This document shows, piece after piece, positions 25,764 through 36,362 of a stretch of 64,000 bases of DNA. This stretch comes from Streptomyces europaeiscabiei (lineage in GTDB: Bacteria; Actinomycetota; Actinomycetes; Streptomycetales; Streptomycetaceae). The notes under the pieces were generated by a model. It was not told the origin of the DNA. It saw only the letters and a program-made list of their open reading frames with translations, and searched no databases. Positions within the stretch are counted from its first letter, which is position 1. Each line of letters starts with the position of its first letter. The stretch is taken from the NCBI RefSeq assembly GCF_036346855.1, contig NZ_CP107841.1, positions 1,178,001 to 1,242,000 on the forward strand. Reading direction: 5' to 3'. Both the position numbers and the translations under genes were made by a program.

Positions 25764-25789
25764 CACCGGCCCGCACACGCGGGCCGGTG
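25764..25789. terminator. Bidirectional hairpin terminator
   Basis: Perfect 11-bp inverted repeat (25764-25774 with 25779-25789), 4-nt loop, between convergent genes ending at 25748 and 25796. Confidence 0.8.
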
Positions 25790-25795
25790 GCACCT

Positions 25796-25984
25796 TCAGC
25801 GACCGAGCTCCTTGCGGCCGACCCGACGCAGCCTGCGCCGCTGCGAGGGGTCCAGCGCGAGGTACGCGGCCGTGGGGATCCCCAGGACTATCAGGAGATT
25901 GGCCCAGAAGGGGAAGGGCAACAGGATCAGCAGGACGATCCCGATTGCCGCACCCCCCGCGACGATCTTCGTGCTCTTCGACAT
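25796..25984 (-). CDS. Small membrane protein
   Basis: The 62-residue protein starts at ATG 25984 with AAGGAGG nine nt upstream. It has a basic N-terminus (MSKSTK), a long hydrophobic stretch of one or two helices (IVAGGAAIGIVLLILLPFPF, then WANLLIVLGIPTAAYLAL) and a strongly basic C-terminal tail (DPSQRRRLRRVGRKELGR). The function is unknown. Confidence 0.7.
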   Translation of the reverse strand: MSKSTKIVAGGAAIGIVLLILLPFPFWANLLIVLGIPTAAYLALDPSQRRRLRRVGRKELGR

Positions 25985-26229
25985 CTCCGTCGCCTCCTTC
26001 GCGGCCACTGCCGCTCTCTGTCCTGAAAACGGGAGCGAGCCCCCCGCAGTTCCGGACCACGACCCTGACACGTCCCTGAGTCGAACCCCCGTACAACCCT
26101 GAGATGCCCCCGCCACCGAGCGAGAAAAGTGACTCACATCACCCCACGGCCGGCCGGTCAGAGGTTTGAAGTGATGCACCTTCGGCGATCCTGGGTACGG
26201 TAGTCAAATTTGAGGAGTCCAGTATCCCT

Positions 26230-29091
26230 GTGCCGACGATTTCAGTGGCAGCCCCCTCCGAAGTCTCCGAACTGATCCGCTGCCGCGCCGTGTTCGTGGC
26301 CGCCGACCCTGCCCGCGCCGGCCACGTCGCCTTCTGGCGGTCGGACGGCTCGGCACCGCCCCTGGTCGCGCCCGGCTCCCCCGGGGAGCTGACGGTCGTC
26401 CTGCCCGGCGGTGAGGGCGTCGAAGAGGTGACGGTGCCAGCCGTGTCGCTCCCGGTGCGCGCCGCGCTCCCGGTGCTCACGCGTGCGCGTGCCGCCGCGA
26501 TCGCCGACCGGTCGACGGCGTTCTGGGGCGCGGCCGCCGTACTGGCGCTCCAGTTCGCCGCGCGCGGACTGCTGTTGCCCGGTGTGACCGCGAGCGGCCA
26601 TGACGCCTGGCGAGCGGGGCCGCTGCGGGCGGAGGACGTGGACCGGGTCAGGGACCTGGCCGCCGCGATGCCGCCCGAGGCACATGCGGTGCCCGTCGAC
26701 CACTGCGAGCCGTTGCGACTGCCCGGCCCGGAGCGGCTGCTGCGCGATTTCCTCGACGCCGTCATGGACTCGCTGCCCCGCTCCCCCGCCGCGGGCGTCG
26801 CGGCGGGCGGCCCTGCCTTCGCCGCACCGGAACCCCAGTACGTGCCCGAGCAGCGCGCCTGGGCCGCCGATGTCGCCTCCGGGCACGACGCGGGGGTCCG
26901 CGTCTCGCTGCGGGTCGAGATTCCCGGACTCGCTTCGGTCCGCGCCGACGACTCGGGCGGGACGCAGCCGGCGTTCCGTGTCGTCCCGCAGGTGCACAGT
27001 GTGAGCGATCCCGCGCTCGTCGCGGACGCCTCCGCCGTGTGGGCCGGCGCCGAGCACTTCGACCCCCGCGCGCGGATGGACGCCCTGCTGGCACTGCGCC
27101 GCGCGGCCCGCGCCTGGGCCCCGCTCACCCCGCTGCTCTCGGCAGCCGTGCCCGACGCCGTGGAGCTCGCCGACGAGGAGGTCACCGACCTGCTCGGCGA
27201 GGGCGCCCGGCTACTGGCGGCGGCCGGCGTCGACGTGCACTGGCCGAAGGAGCTGGCGCGCAAGCTGACCGCCCGCGCGGTCATCGGCCCACCGGACGAA
27301 GAGCAGGGCCCTGACAAGGCCACGTCGGACACGCCGTCGTATCTGTCGTCCGACGCGCTGCTCGCCTTCGACTGGTGGTTCGCACTGGGCGACCAGCGGC
27401 TCACCCGCCAGGAGCTCGACCTGCTCGCGGAGGCGAGCCGCCCCATGGTGCGACTGCGCGACCAGTGGGTCCTGGTGGACCCGGAGGAGATCCGTCACGC
27501 CCGAGCGCAGCAGGACCGCAAGGTGTCGCCCGTCGACGCACTCAGCGCCGCGCTGACGGGCTCGACGGAGGTCGACGGCCGGATGGTCGACGTGCGGCCC
27601 ACGGGGTGGCTGGCGACGCTTCGGGAGCAGCTTGCGGACCCTGAGGGCCAGGAGCCGGTCGGGCAGCCGTCCGGGCTCGCCGCGACACTGCGGGACTACC
27701 AGTTGCGCGGCCTCGACTGGCTGGCCCGGATGACCTCCTTGGGGCTCGGCGGCTGCCTCGCCGACGACATGGGCCTCGGCAAGACCATCACCCTGATCGC
27801 CCTGCATCTGCACCGGCAGGCGGACACCTCGTCGGCGGGGCCCACCCTCGTGGTCTGTCCGGCGTCCCTGATGGGCAACTGGCAGCGGGAGATCGAGAAA
27901 TTCGCGCCAGGAGTGCCGGTGCGCCGCTTCCACGGGGCCGGGCGCAGCCTGGACGGGCTCGCCGACGGGGAGTTCGTCCTCACCACGTACGGCACGATGC
28001 GGCTCGACGCGCCCCGCCTGGCCGACGTGTTCTGGGGCATGGTCGTGGCGGACGAGGCCCAGCACGTGAAAAACCCCTACTCGGCCACGGCGAAGGAACT
28101 GCGCACGATCGGGGCACGCGCGCGCGTGGCGCTCACCGGCACGCCGGTGGAGAACAACCTGTCCGAACTGTGGGCGATCCTCGACTGGACCACTCCGGGC
28201 CTCCTCGGCAGGCTCGGCACCTTCCGGACCCGGTACGCGCAGGCCGTCGAGGGCAGGCGGGATCCCGTCGCGGCGGAGCGGCTCTCCCGTCTCGTACGGC
28301 CGTTCCTGCTGCGCCGCCGCAAGTCGGACCCGGGCATCGCGCCGGAACTCCCGCCGAAGACCGAGACCGACCGGGCCGTGTCGCTCACCGGGGAACAGGT
28401 GGGGCTGTACGAGGCGTTGGTCCGCGAGACCATGGCGGAGATCGCCGATGCCGACGGCATGGAACGGCGCGGACTGATCGTGAAGCTGCTGACCGGGCTC
28501 AAGCAGATCTGCAACCACCCCGCCCAGTTCCTCAAGGAGGAGCGGCCCCGGATCCCGGGCAGATCAGGGAAGTTGGAGCTGCTGGACGAGCTGCTGGACA
28601 CCATCCTCTCCGAGAGGGCGAGCGTCCTGGTGTTCACGCAGTACGTCCGCATGGCACGCCTTCTGGAACGCCACCTGGCGGCGCGTGGCGTGCCCACACG
28701 TTTCCTGCACGGCGGGACACCGATCCCCGAGCGCGAGGCGATGGTCGAACGCTTCCAGGACGGCGAAGTGCCCGTCTTCCTGCTGTCGTTGAAGGCCGCC
28801 GGCACGGGTCTGAACCTGACCCGGGCCGAGCATGTCGTGCACTACGACCGCTGGTGGAACCCGGCCGTCGAGGCGCAGGCCACGGACCGGGCGTACCGCA
28901 TCGGTCAGACGCGGCCGGTGCAGGTGCACCGGCTGATCACGGAGGGAACGATCGAGGACCGCATCGCGGACATGCTGCTGCGCAAGCGGGAGCTCGCCGA
29001 CGCGGTGCTGGGTGGCGGCGAGTCGGCGCTCACCGAGTTGTCCGACGCCGAACTGGCCAACCTGGTGGAGCTTCGAGGGGGCGCACGATGA
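26230..29091 (+). CDS. SNF2-family DEAD/DEAH helicase
   Basis: The 953-residue protein (GTG start) has an N-terminal bacterial SNF2-associated region and a C-terminal Swi2/Snf2 ATPase core: motif [18 protein letters not shown], Ia [20 protein letters not shown], motif [14 protein letters not shown], motif [18 protein letters not shown] and, in the second RecA lobe, [41 protein letters not shown] and [20 protein letters not shown]. These enzymes move on double-stranded DNA and remodel protein-DNA complexes. The next gene, a SWIM zinc-finger protein, overlaps by 4 nt, a widespread bacterial pairing that implies one complex. Confidence 0.95.
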   Translation: MPTISVAAPSEVSELIRCRAVFVAADPARAGHVAFWRSDGSAPPLVAPGSPGELTVVLPGGEGVEEVTVPAVSLPVRAALPVLTRARAAAIADRSTAFWGAAAVLALQFAARGLLLPGVTASGHDAWRAGPLRAEDVDRVRDLAAAMPPEAHAVPVDHCEPLRLPGPERLLRDFLDAVMDSLPRSPAAGVAAGGPAFAAPEPQYVPEQRAWAADVASGHDAGVRVSLRVEIPGLASVRADDSGGTQPAFRVVPQVHSVSDPALVADASAVWAGAEHFDPRARMDALLALRRAARAWAPLTPLLSAAVPDAVELADEEVTDLLGEGARLLAAAGVDVHWPKELARKLTARAVIGPPDEEQGPDKATSDTPSYLSSDALLAFDWWFALGDQRLTRQELDLLAEASRPMVRLRDQWVLVDPEEIRHARAQQDRKVSPVDALSAALTGSTEVDGRMVDVRPTGWLATLREQLADPEGQEPVGQPSGLAATLRDYQLRGLDWLARMTSLGLGGCLADDMGLGKTITLIALHLHRQADTSSAGPTLVVCPASLMGNWQREIEKFAPGVPVRRFHGAGRSLDGLADGEFVLTTYGTMRLDAPRLADVFWGMVVADEAQHVKNPYSATAKELRTIGARARVALTGTPVENNLSELWAILDWTTPGLLGRLGTFRTRYAQAVEGRRDPVAAERLSRLVRPFLLRRRKSDPGIAPELPPKTETDRAVSLTGEQVGLYEALVRETMAEIADADGMERRGLIVKLLTGLKQICNHPAQFLKEERPRIPGRSGKLELLDELLDTILSERASVLVFTQYVRMARLLERHLAARGVPTRFLHGGTPIPEREAMVERFQDGEVPVFLLSLKAAGTGLNLTRAEHVVHYDRWWNPAVEAQATDRAYRIGQTRPVQVHRLITEGTIEDRIADMLLRKRELADAVLGGGESALTELSDAELANLVELRGGAR

Positions 29092-30383
29092 CAGAACGTA
29101 CGGAGCATGACGACGAGCGCACGTTCGCGGCGTCGACTCCAGTCAATACGCGGGGTTTCGCGCAGACGTGGTGGGGCCGGGCCTGGTTGAAGGCGCTCGA
29201 GGACGCGGCTTTGGACGGGCAGCAGGTGAAGGCGGGGCGCAGGCTCGCCCGCGCGGGAGCCGTGGGCGCGATGTCGGTGCGCCCCGGGCGCGTCACCGCC
29301 GTCGTCCAGGACCGCGACGGCACCGCCCATCGCGCCGACGTCCTGCTCCAGGAGCTTTCCGAGGACCACTGGGACCGCTTCCTGGGCATGGCTGTCGAGC
29401 GGGCCGGGCACATTGCCGCCCTGCTCGACCGCGAGATGCCGCCGCACCTGGTCGAGGACGCAGCGACCGCCGGAGTCGAGCTGTTGCCCGGCCTCGGTGA
29501 TCTGGAGGCGGAGTGCGACTGCGGCGCCTGGGACCACTGCGGTCACACCGCGGCCCTGTGCTACCAGGTGGCCCGGCTGCTGGACCAGGACCCGTTCGTC
29601 CTGCTGCTGATGCGGGGCCGCGCCGAGCGCGCGCTTCTGGACGCACTCCAGGTACGCAGCATCGCTCCCGTGGCGGACTCGGACGGGGAGATGGCGCCGG
29701 AAGGTCTGCGGGACAGGCGCCGGGACGGGGTGGACGCCGCAGAGGCGTTCGCGGCGGGCGAGATCCTTCCGCCGCTCCCCGAGCCGCCCCGGCCTCCGGT
29801 GGAACCCGGTCTGGCGGCCTCGCTGGAGACCGAGGCCCCGCCCGCGCCCGGGGTGGATCCGACCGCGCTCGAGTTCCTGGCGGCGCAGACAGCCGGGGAG
29901 GCCCACCGAATGCTGTCCGAGGCTCTCCGCCCCGGACACGAGCAGCAGCCACTGGACGACGAGTTGACGCTCCATCAGGACACGGTGCGGCTGGCCTCCG
30001 GTGAGCCGGGGCCGAGCATCGGGGCCCGGCTCGGCCGGGGTTCCGAGCGGGGCATGGAAGGGCTGGCTCTGGCCGTCCGTGCCTGGCGGTACGGCGGGGT
30101 GGCGGGTCTCTCCGTGCTGGACGAGGAATGGCACATGCAGGCGGAATCGCTCGCACGCGCGCGTGCCGCTCTGGACACGGCCTGGGACGAGGACGAGCGG
30201 CCCGTGCTTCGGTCCGCGCACAACCGCTGGACCGTGGCCGACGGCTCGGCCCAGCTGCGCCTGGGACGGGACGGCCGCTGGTGGCCCTACCGCAAGGAGC
30301 GGGGCCGGTGGGCGCCCGCCGGCCCGGCAGCGCACGATCCGGCGACGGCGCTGGCTTCGGTCGGCGCCGAAACCGACGCCTGA
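29088..30383 (+). CDS. SWIM zinc-finger protein, partner of SNF2 helicase
   Basis: Start ATG 29088 overlaps the helicase stop (ATGA), giving 431 residues. The N-terminus [12 protein letters not shown] is typical of SWIM partners of SNF2 helicases. The SWIM finger CxCxnCxH is at Cys143, Cys145, Cys151 and His153 ([18 protein letters not shown]). The C-terminal half is hydrophilic with a Pro-rich hinge ([15 protein letters not shown]). SWIM domains are zinc-binding modules predicted to contact DNA or proteins. Strict co-translation with the helicase supports a shared role in DNA repair or remodelling. Confidence 0.92.
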   Translation: MTERTEHDDERTFAASTPVNTRGFAQTWWGRAWLKALEDAALDGQQVKAGRRLARAGAVGAMSVRPGRVTAVVQDRDGTAHRADVLLQELSEDHWDRFLGMAVERAGHIAALLDREMPPHLVEDAATAGVELLPGLGDLEAECDCGAWDHCGHTAALCYQVARLLDQDPFVLLLMRGRAERALLDALQVRSIAPVADSDGEMAPEGLRDRRRDGVDAAEAFAAGEILPPLPEPPRPPVEPGLAASLETEAPPAPGVDPTALEFLAAQTAGEAHRMLSEALRPGHEQQPLDDELTLHQDTVRLASGEPGPSIGARLGRGSERGMEGLALAVRAWRYGGVAGLSVLDEEWHMQAESLARARAALDTAWDEDERPVLRSAHNRWTVADGSAQLRLGRDGRWWPYRKERGRWAPAGPAAHDPATALASVGAETDA

Positions 30384-30532
30384 AGCCGGTCCCGGGCGAG
30401 TGAGACCACCGTCCTGGGCGTGCGGGCCGGATGCCGTACGCGCGTGAGCCGACATGCGGTCCGCGCACAGCCACATTCGGTCCACGCGCGCGTGGGCGTC
30501 CTCACCTCAGCCCGGCGGTTCGGTGGCCTTCC
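30384..30532. other. Convergent intergenic region with a palindrome
   Basis: Between convergent genes. It holds a 14-bp perfect palindrome, CCACGCGCGCGTGG (30482-30495), and no recognisable terminator with a long stem. Confidence 0.4.
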
Positions 30533-31108
30533 TCACCCGGCGTCGTCGGCCGGGGCCGGAAAGAGCGAGCCGAGGTCGCTGGGGATCTCGCTCGGGAACT
30601 CGCTGGGCAGGTCACTCGGCAGAGTGCTCGGGATGCCCGAGGGCAGCGTCGGAAGGTCGCTGGGCAGTGAGGACGGGAGGCTCGGGGACGGGGTGGGCGA
30701 GGGGCTCGATCCACGGCCGGTCTCGCCCGGCGCCTTCTCGTCCGGCGATCCCTCGCCCCCGGTGGCCGCGAGTACGACGGCGACGACGGCGCCCAGGGTG
30801 ATGATCACGGCAAGCACCATGAGCGCGACCTTGCGACGCCCGCCGGGAGGTGGTCCTTCGGGCGGATCGGGTGGTCGGCAGCCCCCGCCCTGACCCGGGG
30901 GCTGCCGGCCACCACCCTGCCCCGAAGGAGGCAGGCCACCACCCTGTGAAGGCGGGCCGAAGCCCCCGGGCGGTGGTGCGTGTGCCCCGGTCGGATCACC
31001 CGGCGGCGGGCCGTAGCCCCCTGATGGCGGCCCGAAACCACCGCCGCTGGACGGCGGTGTGCCGTCCGGCGGCCGGGGCGGACGGGACGGTGACGGCGGC
31101 ATGCCCAT
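30533..31108 (-). CDS. Pro/Gly-rich membrane protein with SLPSDLP-type repeats
   Basis: The 191-residue protein has a cytoplasmic N-terminus of about 90 residues rich in Pro and Gly (PPSGGYGPPPGDPTG, PPGQGGGCRPPDPP). One membrane helix follows (KVALMVLAVIITLGAVVAVV, near 93-113), then an outer tail of Ser, Pro, Leu and Asp repeats (LPSDLPS, LPSGIPS, FPSEIPS). It is a single-pass protein with two disordered sides. I know no function; wall-spanning or scaffold roles are possible. Confidence 0.75.
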   Translation of the reverse strand: MGMPPSPSRPPRPPDGTPPSSGGGFGPPSGGYGPPPGDPTGAHAPPPGGFGPPSQGGGLPPSGQGGGRQPPGQGGGCRPPDPPEGPPPGGRRKVALMVLAVIITLGAVVAVVLAATGGEGSPDEKAPGETGRGSSPSPTPSPSLPSSLPSDLPTLPSGIPSTLPSDLPSEFPSEIPSDLGSLFPAPADDAG

Positions 31109-31265
31109 ACGACCAGAGTCGCCGCGAAGCGGCCAAGGCGCGAGCCCTGCGCGGGGGTTGATACGGACTCATGCCACGGATCGCATGATTCCGGAGAATT
31201 CCGCGCAGGGATCGAACGGAAGAGGCGCAGGAGGCGGCCGAGACCGGAGCCCGGCCGGGGCAGGA

Positions 31266-31299
31266 GGAGGCCCCTGCCCCGTCAGCGGCAAGGGCCTCC
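31266..31299 (-). terminator. xylA terminator hairpin
   Basis: GGAGGCCC (31266-31273) pairs with GGGCCTCC (31292-31299); a smaller TGCC/GGCA pair lies inside. It is just beyond the xylA stop on the minus strand. An overlapping GGGGCAGG/CCTGCCCC repeat (31257-31280) offers an alternative fold. Confidence 0.7.
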
Positions 31300-31313
31300 C
31301 CCGGCGCGAGTGA

Positions 31314-32510
<1,197 letters not shown>

Positions 32511-32518
32511 TCATGGCG

Positions 32519-32528
32519 ATTTACAAAT
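32519..32528. promoter_or_regulatory. AT-rich palindrome in xylA/xylB control region
   Basis: ATTTACAAAT (ATTT-AC-AAAT) stands out in the GC-rich 144-bp divergent region, 39 bp upstream of xylA. It is a candidate operator for the ROK repressor encoded at 34163, or part of the xylA promoter. Position is the only evidence. Confidence 0.4.
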
Positions 32529-32624
32529 TAGTATGCGGACGCGTCTCCGGGAAGGCAAGATGTCGCCGGACAGAGGCGCGGCCGCATCAGCGGCAGTCAC
32601 GAGCCGCGTGAGAGGGAGAGCCCG

Positions 32625-34070
32625 ATGTCAGCAGCCGAGGGTCCGCTCGTCGTCGGTGTGGACTCGTCCACACAGTCCACCAAGGCCCTGGTCGTCGACG
32701 CGACGACCGGACGGGTGGTGGCGAGCGGGCAGGCGCCGCACACCGTGTCCTCCGGTGCGGGCCGGGAGAGCGATCCCCGCCAGTGGTGGGACGCGCTGCG
32801 CGAGGCGCTGCATCAGTGCGGGGAGGCGGCGCGAGAGGCCTCGGCGGTCTCGATCGGTGGCCAGCAGCACGGCCTCGTCACCCTCGACGCCCAGGGCGAG
32901 CCGGTCCGTCCGGCGCTGCTGTGGAACGACGTGCGCTCGGCACCGCAGGCCGCCCGTCTGGTGGAGGAGCTGGGCGGCGCGAAGGCCTGGGCGGAACGCG
33001 CCGGCAGTGTGCCGGGCCCGTCCTTCACCGTCACGAAGTGGGCCTGGCTGGCCGAGAACGAGCCCGAGGCGGTCCGCGCGACCGCCGCCGTACGCCTGCC
33101 GCACGACTACCTCACCGAGCGCCTCACCGGTCAGGGCACGACCGACCGCGGCGACGCCTCCGGCACGGGGTGGTGGGCATCGGCGACCGAGGCGTACGAC
33201 GCGGAGGTCCTCGACCGGGTGGGGCTGGACCCGGCGCTGCTGCCCCGTGTGGTCCGGCCGGGCGAGGTCGCCGGGACCGTACGGGACGCCCACGATCTGC
33301 CCTTCGCCAAGGGCACCCTGGTCGCCGCCGGTACCGGTGACAACGCGGCCGCCGCGCTGGGGCTCGGGCTGCGCCCCGGCACCCCGGTGCTGAGCCTAGG
33401 CACCTCCGGCACGGTGTACGCCGTCTCCAAGCACCGCCCCGCGGACCCGACCGGCACGGTGGCGGGCTTCGCCGACGCGCACGGGGGCTGGCTGCCGCTG
33501 GCCTGCACGCTGAACTGCACCCAGGCCGTCGACCGGGTCGCCGCCCTGCTGGGCCTGGACCGCGAGGCCGTCGAGCCCGGCACGAGTGTCACCCTCCTCC
33601 CCTACCTGGATGGCGAGCGCACCCCGGCTCTGCCGCACGCCTCCGGCCTGATGCACGGGCTGCGGCACGACACGACCGGCGGACAGCTGCTCCAGGCCGC
33701 TTACGACGGCGCCGTCCACTCGCTGCTCGGCGCCCTCGACCTGGTGCTCGACGCCGGCGCGGACACCTCCGCGCCGCTGCTGCTCATCGGCGGGGGCGCG
33801 CGCGGCACGGCCTGGCAGCAGACCGTGCGTCGTCTGTCGGGGCGCACCGTGCAGGTGCCCGAGGCCAAGGAACTGGTCGCGCTGGGCGCCGCCGCGCAGG
33901 CCGCCGGGCTGCTCACCGGCGAGGACCCGGCCGCGGTCGCCCGCCGCTGGGACACCGCCCGGGGGCCGGTGCTGGAGGCCGTGGAGCGGGACGAGGAGAC
34001 ACTCGCCAGGATCTCCGGGGTACTGTCCGACGCGGCACCGCTGCTGGAGCGTGAACCGGGCGGCAGCTGA
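32625..34070 (+). CDS. xylB: Xylulokinase
   Basis: The 481-residue FGGY-family kinase phosphorylates D-xylulose to xylulose 5-phosphate, completing entry of xylose into the pentose phosphate pathway. N-terminal phosphate-binding motif VVGVDSSTQSTKALVVD, substrate region SIGGQQHGLVTLD and LLWNDVRSAPQA, the Asp-containing GTGDNAAAALGLG and the C-terminal LLIGGGARGTAWQQTVRRLS are all present. The gene is divergent from xylA and 92 bp upstream of the ROK regulator, forming a complete catabolic locus except for a transporter. Confidence 0.96.
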   Translation: MSAAEGPLVVGVDSSTQSTKALVVDATTGRVVASGQAPHTVSSGAGRESDPRQWWDALREALHQCGEAAREASAVSIGGQQHGLVTLDAQGEPVRPALLWNDVRSAPQAARLVEELGGAKAWAERAGSVPGPSFTVTKWAWLAENEPEAVRATAAVRLPHDYLTERLTGQGTTDRGDASGTGWWASATEAYDAEVLDRVGLDPALLPRVVRPGEVAGTVRDAHDLPFAKGTLVAAGTGDNAAAALGLGLRPGTPVLSLGTSGTVYAVSKHRPADPTGTVAGFADAHGGWLPLACTLNCTQAVDRVAALLGLDREAVEPGTSVTLLPYLDGERTPALPHASGLMHGLRHDTTGGQLLQAAYDGAVHSLLGALDLVLDAGADTSAPLLLIGGGARGTAWQQTVRRLSGRTVQVPEAKELVALGAAAQAAGLLTGEDPAAVARRWDTARGPVLEAVERDEETLARISGVLSDAAPLLEREPGGS

Positions 34071-34162
34071 CCGGGCCAGGGGGTGTCCGACGTGGGAAAA
34101 TCCGATTCCGGCATGATCTACAGGACACCCACCAGGACACATCGACGGGAGCCGGGGGAGGC

Positions 34163-35371
34163 ATGACCGCACCACTGCACGAGACCCACACGGGCGGTTC
34201 CGGCCGTCACCTGCCCGACAACCAGCAGGGCATGCGGCGCCGCAACCTCTCCCGGGTCATGCATTCCGTCAACGCCGAGGGACCGCTGTCCCGGGCCGCC
34301 GTGGCCTCGCGCATCGGCCTCACCCGGGCCGCCGTGTCGACTCTGGTGGACGAGCTGATCCGCTCGGGACTCCTGGAGGAGCTGGGTCCCGAGCGCCCCG
34401 GCCGGGTCGGGCGGCCCGGCTCGGCGCTCGCCCTCAGCGGGCGCGGGCCCGCGGGAATCGGCGCGGAGATCGGTGTCGACCACCTCGCGGTCTGCGCCGT
34501 GGACCTACGCGGTGAGGTACGGGCTCGGGCGGTACGGCACGGCACCAACCGCGGCCGGTCGCCCGAGCCGGTCATCGACGACCTGACCGAGCTCGTCCGG
34601 CGGGTCGTCGCCGAGGCGGAGAGCGACGGCCTGTGGCCGGCGGGGCTCGCGGTCGCCGTGCCCGGGCTGGTGGCGCGCGACGCCCGAACCGTGGTCCGCG
34701 CCCCCAACCTCGACTGGCACGACACGGACCTGGGCGCGCTGTTGCCCGGCGGTCTGCCGGTGACCGTGGACAACGAGGCCAACTTCGGCGGCCTCGCCGA
34801 ACTCTGGCTCGGCGACGGCACACCACCGGACTTCCTGCATGTCTCCGCGGAGATCGGCATCGGTGGCGCGGTGGTCGTGGACGGCCGGCTGCTCCGCGGG
34901 ACGCATGGTTTCGCGGGCGAGCTGGGGCATGTGCCCGTGCGCCCTGAGGGCCCCGCCTGCGCGTGCGGTGGACGCGGCTGTCTGGAGCAGTACGCCGGTG
35001 AGGAGGCCGTGCTGCGCGCGGCCGGCCTGGAACCGGGCGAGCACCGTGTCGAGTTCCTCGCGGAGCGGGCCGCGGCCGGTGACGAGGACGTGCACCGGGC
35101 CCTGCGCGGCGCCGGCACGGCACTGGGCATCGCACTGACCGGCGCCGTCAATCTGCTGGACCCCGAGACCGTGGTGCTGGGCGGCGCCCTGGCCGCACTC
35201 GCGCCCTGGTTGCTGCCCTCGCTGGAGCGGGAGTTGGCGCGCCGGACGGCCGGTCCGGCATGTGCCGTGACCGTGTCCCGGCTGGGCTCCGAGGGACCAC
35301 TGCTGGGTGCGGCCCACTCGGTGGTGCGGGCTGTGCTGGACGATCCGGCGACGGTCGGGGTACGGCCGTAA
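34163..35371 (+). CDS. ROK-family transcriptional regulator, probable XylR
   Basis: The 402-residue protein has an N-terminal winged helix-turn-helix (NLSRVMHSVNAEGPLSRAAV then IGLTRAAVSTLVDEL) and a C-terminal ROK sugar-binding domain. The ROK zinc motif is CACGGRGCLEQYAG with its preceding HVPV. LAVAVPGLVARDARTV and VDNEANFGGLAELWLGDGT are further ROK landmarks. It lies just after xylB and next to xylA, so it is probably the xylose-responsive repressor of both. It is not a kinase in this architecture. Confidence 0.9.
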   Translation: MTAPLHETHTGGSGRHLPDNQQGMRRRNLSRVMHSVNAEGPLSRAAVASRIGLTRAAVSTLVDELIRSGLLEELGPERPGRVGRPGSALALSGRGPAGIGAEIGVDHLAVCAVDLRGEVRARAVRHGTNRGRSPEPVIDDLTELVRRVVAEAESDGLWPAGLAVAVPGLVARDARTVVRAPNLDWHDTDLGALLPGGLPVTVDNEANFGGLAELWLGDGTPPDFLHVSAEIGIGGAVVVDGRLLRGTHGFAGELGHVPVRPEGPACACGGRGCLEQYAGEEAVLRAAGLEPGEHRVEFLAERAAAGDEDVHRALRGAGTALGIALTGAVNLLDPETVVLGGALAALAPWLLPSLERELARRTAGPACAVTVSRLGSEGPLLGAAHSVVRAVLDDPATVGVRP

Positions 35372-35439
35372 CGCAGCCGACGCGCGACACCGTTCAGGGG
35401 CTGGAGCCACTTCCCCCTTCCCCCTTCCGGGTGACGAAG

Positions 35440-35476
35440 TTATCCACAACTCACTGCTTTTCCACCGTTTTCCACA
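35440..35476 (+). promoter_or_regulatory. Cluster of three DnaA-box-like nonamers
   Basis: TTATCCACA (35440-35448, perfect), TTTTCCACC (35458-35466) and TTTTCCACA (35468-35476), all in the same orientation, lie in the 240-bp region upstream of the amidase gene. They could bind DnaA and titrate it or regulate the gene; they are too few for an origin. Confidence 0.4.
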
Positions 35477-35611
35477 CACTCGGACAGCCCGATCGGTAAT
35501 CGCCGTACCGTGATTCACGTGAGGCGCAGCCATTCGACCCGCGGACGCGTCTTCGAGTGACGACGTCCGAGTGGAATCCGATCGATCCCATCCCCTGAAA
35601 GGCGGACCCAG

Positions 35612-36211
35612 ATGGAGCGAGCCAGGCCGCTGCCGAGCAGGCGACGGCTGTTGCAGGGCGCCGCCCTCGCCGCGATCCCCTACACGTTGCTCCCGAGCCC
35701 GCAGGCCGACGCCCGACCTCCGGCTGTCGACCACACCCCTGCCCGATGGGATCCGGCGAGCGCGGCCAACTACACCGCGGCCGACCGTCCGACCGGCCAA
35801 CCCGTCGACCTGGTGATCATCCACGTGACACAGACGACGTACAAGAACACCATGCCCGTCTTCTGGAACCCGGCGAGACAGGTCTCCGCGCACTACGTGC
35901 TCCGGTCGGCCGACGGGCGGGTCACCCAGTGCGTCCGTGAGCGCGACATCGCCTGGCACGCGGGCAACTGGGAGTACAACGCGCGGAGCATAGGTATCGA
36001 GCACGAGGGCTGGGTGGACCGGCCCGAGTACTTCACCGGCGCCATGTACGAGCAGTCGGCGGCTCTCACCTCGGCGATCTGCGACACGTACGGCATGCCG
36101 AAGACGCGCGCCCACATCATCGGCCACCACGAGGTGCCGGGCACCGATCACACCGATCCGGGGCCGCACTGGGACTGGGACCGCTACATACGCCTGGTCA
36201 ACGCCGTCTGA
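35612..36211 (+). CDS. Tat-exported N-acetylmuramoyl-L-alanine amidase
   Basis: The 199-residue protein starts with a twin-arginine signal (PSRRRLLQGAALAAIPYTLL) and has a single Amidase_2 domain. Zinc and catalytic residues are visible in LVIIHVTQTTY, ARQVSAHYVLRSADGRVTQC, IAWHAGNWEYNARSIGIEHEG and the end IIGHHEVPGTDHTDPGPHWD. It cleaves the amide bond between muramic acid and the stem peptide. The protein is short, with no separate cell-wall-binding domain. It is probably a secreted autolysin or lytic enzyme. Confidence 0.93.
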   Translation: MERARPLPSRRRLLQGAALAAIPYTLLPSPQADARPPAVDHTPARWDPASAANYTAADRPTGQPVDLVIIHVTQTTYKNTMPVFWNPARQVSAHYVLRSADGRVTQCVRERDIAWHAGNWEYNARSIGIEHEGWVDRPEYFTGAMYEQSAALTSAICDTYGMPKTRAHIIGHHEVPGTDHTDPGPHWDWDRYIRLVNAV

Positions 36212-36362
36212 CGTCGTCCGGACCGACGCCGCCCCAGGCGGCGGGGCCGACGCGATCCGAGGCCGTCCGCGCTGTCCCGCGGGGTCGCGTGGCTTGTCGG
36301 GGCGTGTGTTCGGCGGTGACGATGGTCCCAGCTGCGCATGCATGCTTTCCGGGGAGGCCGAG

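Noticed and set aside
35440..35476. A replication origin
   Set aside because: Only three DnaA-like boxes, with no dnaA, dnaN or AT-rich unwinding region nearby.
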